NCBI GenBank assembly: GCA_002327765.1
Contig: DCUH01000058.1
Location: 32,896 to 48,934, forward strand
Direction: 5' to 3'
Origin: a bacterium UBA2219
GTDB lineage: Bacteria; Desulfobacterota; Deferrimicrobia; Deferrimicrobiales; Deferrimicrobiaceae
Length of the DNA stretch: 16,039 bases
Shown: positions 15,211 to 16,039 of the stretch, piece by piece
Position numbering within the stretch: position 1 is the stretch's first letter
Layout of the letters: every line of letters begins with the position of its first letter
The notes under the pieces: model-generated
Database searches by the model: none
Seen by the model: the letters and a program-made list of their open reading frames with translations, nothing else
What the model was told of the DNA's origin: nothing
Made by a program: the position numbers and the translations under genes

Positions 15211-15489
15211 ATGGCGGTGAAGATCCGGTTGTCGCGGACGGGGCGCAAGAAGATGTCCTACTACCGCGTCGTGGTCGCGGACTCGCAGATGCCCCGGGAC
15301 GGGCGTTGCATCGCGTACGTGGGGACGTACGCCCCCCGCGAGAACCCGGCGAAGATCGTGATCGACGATGCGGTGACGCTCAAGTGGCTCGCGAAGGGCG
15401 CCCAGCCCACGGAGACGGTTAAGAGCCTTCTGAAGAAGAGCGGCACGTGGAAGAAGTTCCAGGAGACGAAGACCGCCTCCCCGGCGTGA
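15211..15489 (+). CDS. rpsP: 30S ribosomal protein S16
   Basis: S16 is a small primary-binding protein needed for 30S assembly. The 92-aa product shows the family opening MAVKIRLSRTGRKKMSYYRVVVADSQMPRDGR, then YVGTYAPRENPAKIVIDDA and a lysine-rich C-terminal tail (SLLKKSGTWKKFQETK). The ATG has a GCAGGAGGAA ribosome site. It follows ffh by 51 nt, and its TGA overlaps the GTG of rimM, with no KH-domain gene between them. Confidence 0.98.
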   Translation: MAVKIRLSRTGRKKMSYYRVVVADSQMPRDGRCIAYVGTYAPRENPAKIVIDDAVTLKWLAKGAQPTETVKSLLKKSGTWKKFQETKTASPA

Positions 15490-15995
15490 CGCTTCTCGAA
15501 ATCGGCCGAGTCACCGGCCTGCACGGCGTCCGCGGCAAGGTGCGGGTGGCTATGCACTCGGGGGACGCCGAAGGGGCCCTGAAGGTCCGGAGCGTGTGGC
15601 TTTCAGGCATGCCCGACGGAAGCCCCGATGGCCGGGAATACGAAGTGGTCGAGGCGCAGCGGGCGGGCGGCTGCGCCGTTTTTTCGTTGAAGGGGGTGGA
15701 AACTCCCGAGGCCGCGCGGGGGCTGGCCGGCGCCCGCGTGTCGGTTCGGCGCGACGACCTCCCCGACCTCCCGGAAGGCGAGTTCTACTGGGTCGACGCC
15801 GTGGGGTGCTCCGTCGTGGGCGAGGCGGGGGAGCCGCTGGGCGAGGTGACCGGCGTCCTGCCGGGGCCGGCCCACGACTGGCTGGTCGTCCGCCGGAACG
15901 GGGAGGAGGCGTACCTGCCCGTCGTGGAGGCGTTCGTGCGGTCGGTCGACGTCCGCGCGCGGCGGATCACGGCTTCCCCCCCCGAGGGGTGGTGA
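15486..15995 (+). CDS. rimM: Ribosome maturation factor RimM
   Basis: RimM binds S19 and assists maturation of the 30S head (16S 3' domain). The 169-aa product has the RimM N-terminal beta-barrel with IGRVTGLHGVRGKVRV (5-20) and a C-terminal PRC-barrel starting at EGEFYWVDAVGCSVV and ending near the typical PPEGW. The GTG start at 15486 overlaps the rpsP TGA by 4 nt, which gives translational coupling; a longer reading into rpsP would add unrelated residues. A TTG for trmD starts 4 nt after its stop, so the two are cotranslated. Confidence 0.95.
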   Translation: MTLLEIGRVTGLHGVRGKVRVAMHSGDAEGALKVRSVWLSGMPDGSPDGREYEVVEAQRAGGCAVFSLKGVETPEAARGLAGARVSVRRDDLPDLPEGEFYWVDAVGCSVVGEAGEPLGEVTGVLPGPAHDWLVVRRNGEEAYLPVVEAFVRSVDVRARRITASPPEGW

Positions 15996-15998
15996 CCT

Positions 15999-16039
15999 TT
16001 GCGGATCGACGTCCTCACGCTGTTCCCCGGCATGTTCGA
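15999..16039 (+). CDS. trmD: tRNA (guanine37-N1)-methyltransferase TrmD, N-terminal fragment
   Basis: Only the first 13 residues fall in the window: (M)RIDVLTLFPGMF, the near-invariant TrmD opening. TrmD methylates N1 of G37 next to the anticodon, preventing frameshifting. The start is TTG at 15999; a TGA lies in frame two codons upstream, so no earlier start is possible. Its place after rimM is the usual one. Confidence 0.85.
   Translation, partial: MRIDVLTLFPGMF

Overview
The window is a very GC-rich stretch of bacterial chromosome with dense, mostly housekeeping gene content. An outer-membrane porin, a signal-peptide surface/periplasmic protein and Mpl (which recycles meso-diaminopimelate murein peptides) indicate a Gram-negative diderm. 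The gene families, the frequent GTG/TTG starts and the style of the intergenic repeats suggest a Desulfobacterota/'Deltaproteobacteria' lineage (Geobacter- or Deferrimicrobium-like). That placement is inference from gene content only. Thirteen protein genes are supported, two of them cut by the window ends.

Left part (1-3400). A leftward cluster prmA - rsmE - RDD membrane protein modifies the translation machinery (L11 methylation, 16S rRNA U1498 methylation). An M20D-type peptidase/amidohydrolase gene diverges from it, with an AT-rich divergent promoter region between them. Convergent to the peptidase gene lies mutS2 (leftward, 3616-6018). The gap between the two holds a 207-bp set of nested inverted repeats, and the peptidase stop codon lies inside the outer repeat arm.

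Middle (6019-9563). Divergent from mutS2 is a tight rightward operon, ldcA - SxxK serine hydrolase - mpl, joined by 4-nt stop/start overlaps. LdcA trims murein tetrapeptide to tripeptide and Mpl reattaches tripeptide to UDP-MurNAc, so this is a cytosolic murein-peptide recycling operon. The middle hydrolase has no export signal and probably works in the same pathway. About 700 bp without a credible gene follows, with two ~100-bp direct repeats that each form a hairpin, an 18-bp tandem duplication and further hairpins.

Right part (10265-13654). A secreted protein with a TolB-like N-terminus and an FG-GAP/VCBS-type motif appears to be made from a leaderless mRNA: a good promoter places the transcription start on the AUG. 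It is followed by its own promoter, a long purine-rich leader and a 490-aa outer-membrane porin gene that ends at a textbook terminator.

Right end (13740-16039). The translation/secretion operon ffh - rpsP - rimM - trmD (trmD cut by the window end). The small KH-domain gene often found between rpsP and rimM is absent; rpsP and rimM overlap by 4 nt. No tRNA, rRNA, CRISPR array, prophage or intact transposase was seen. Nothing here is clearly a new defence or mobile system. The best unusual signals are the nested palindrome, the predicted leaderless gene, the uncharacterised hydrolase in the murein recycling operon and the porin leader.
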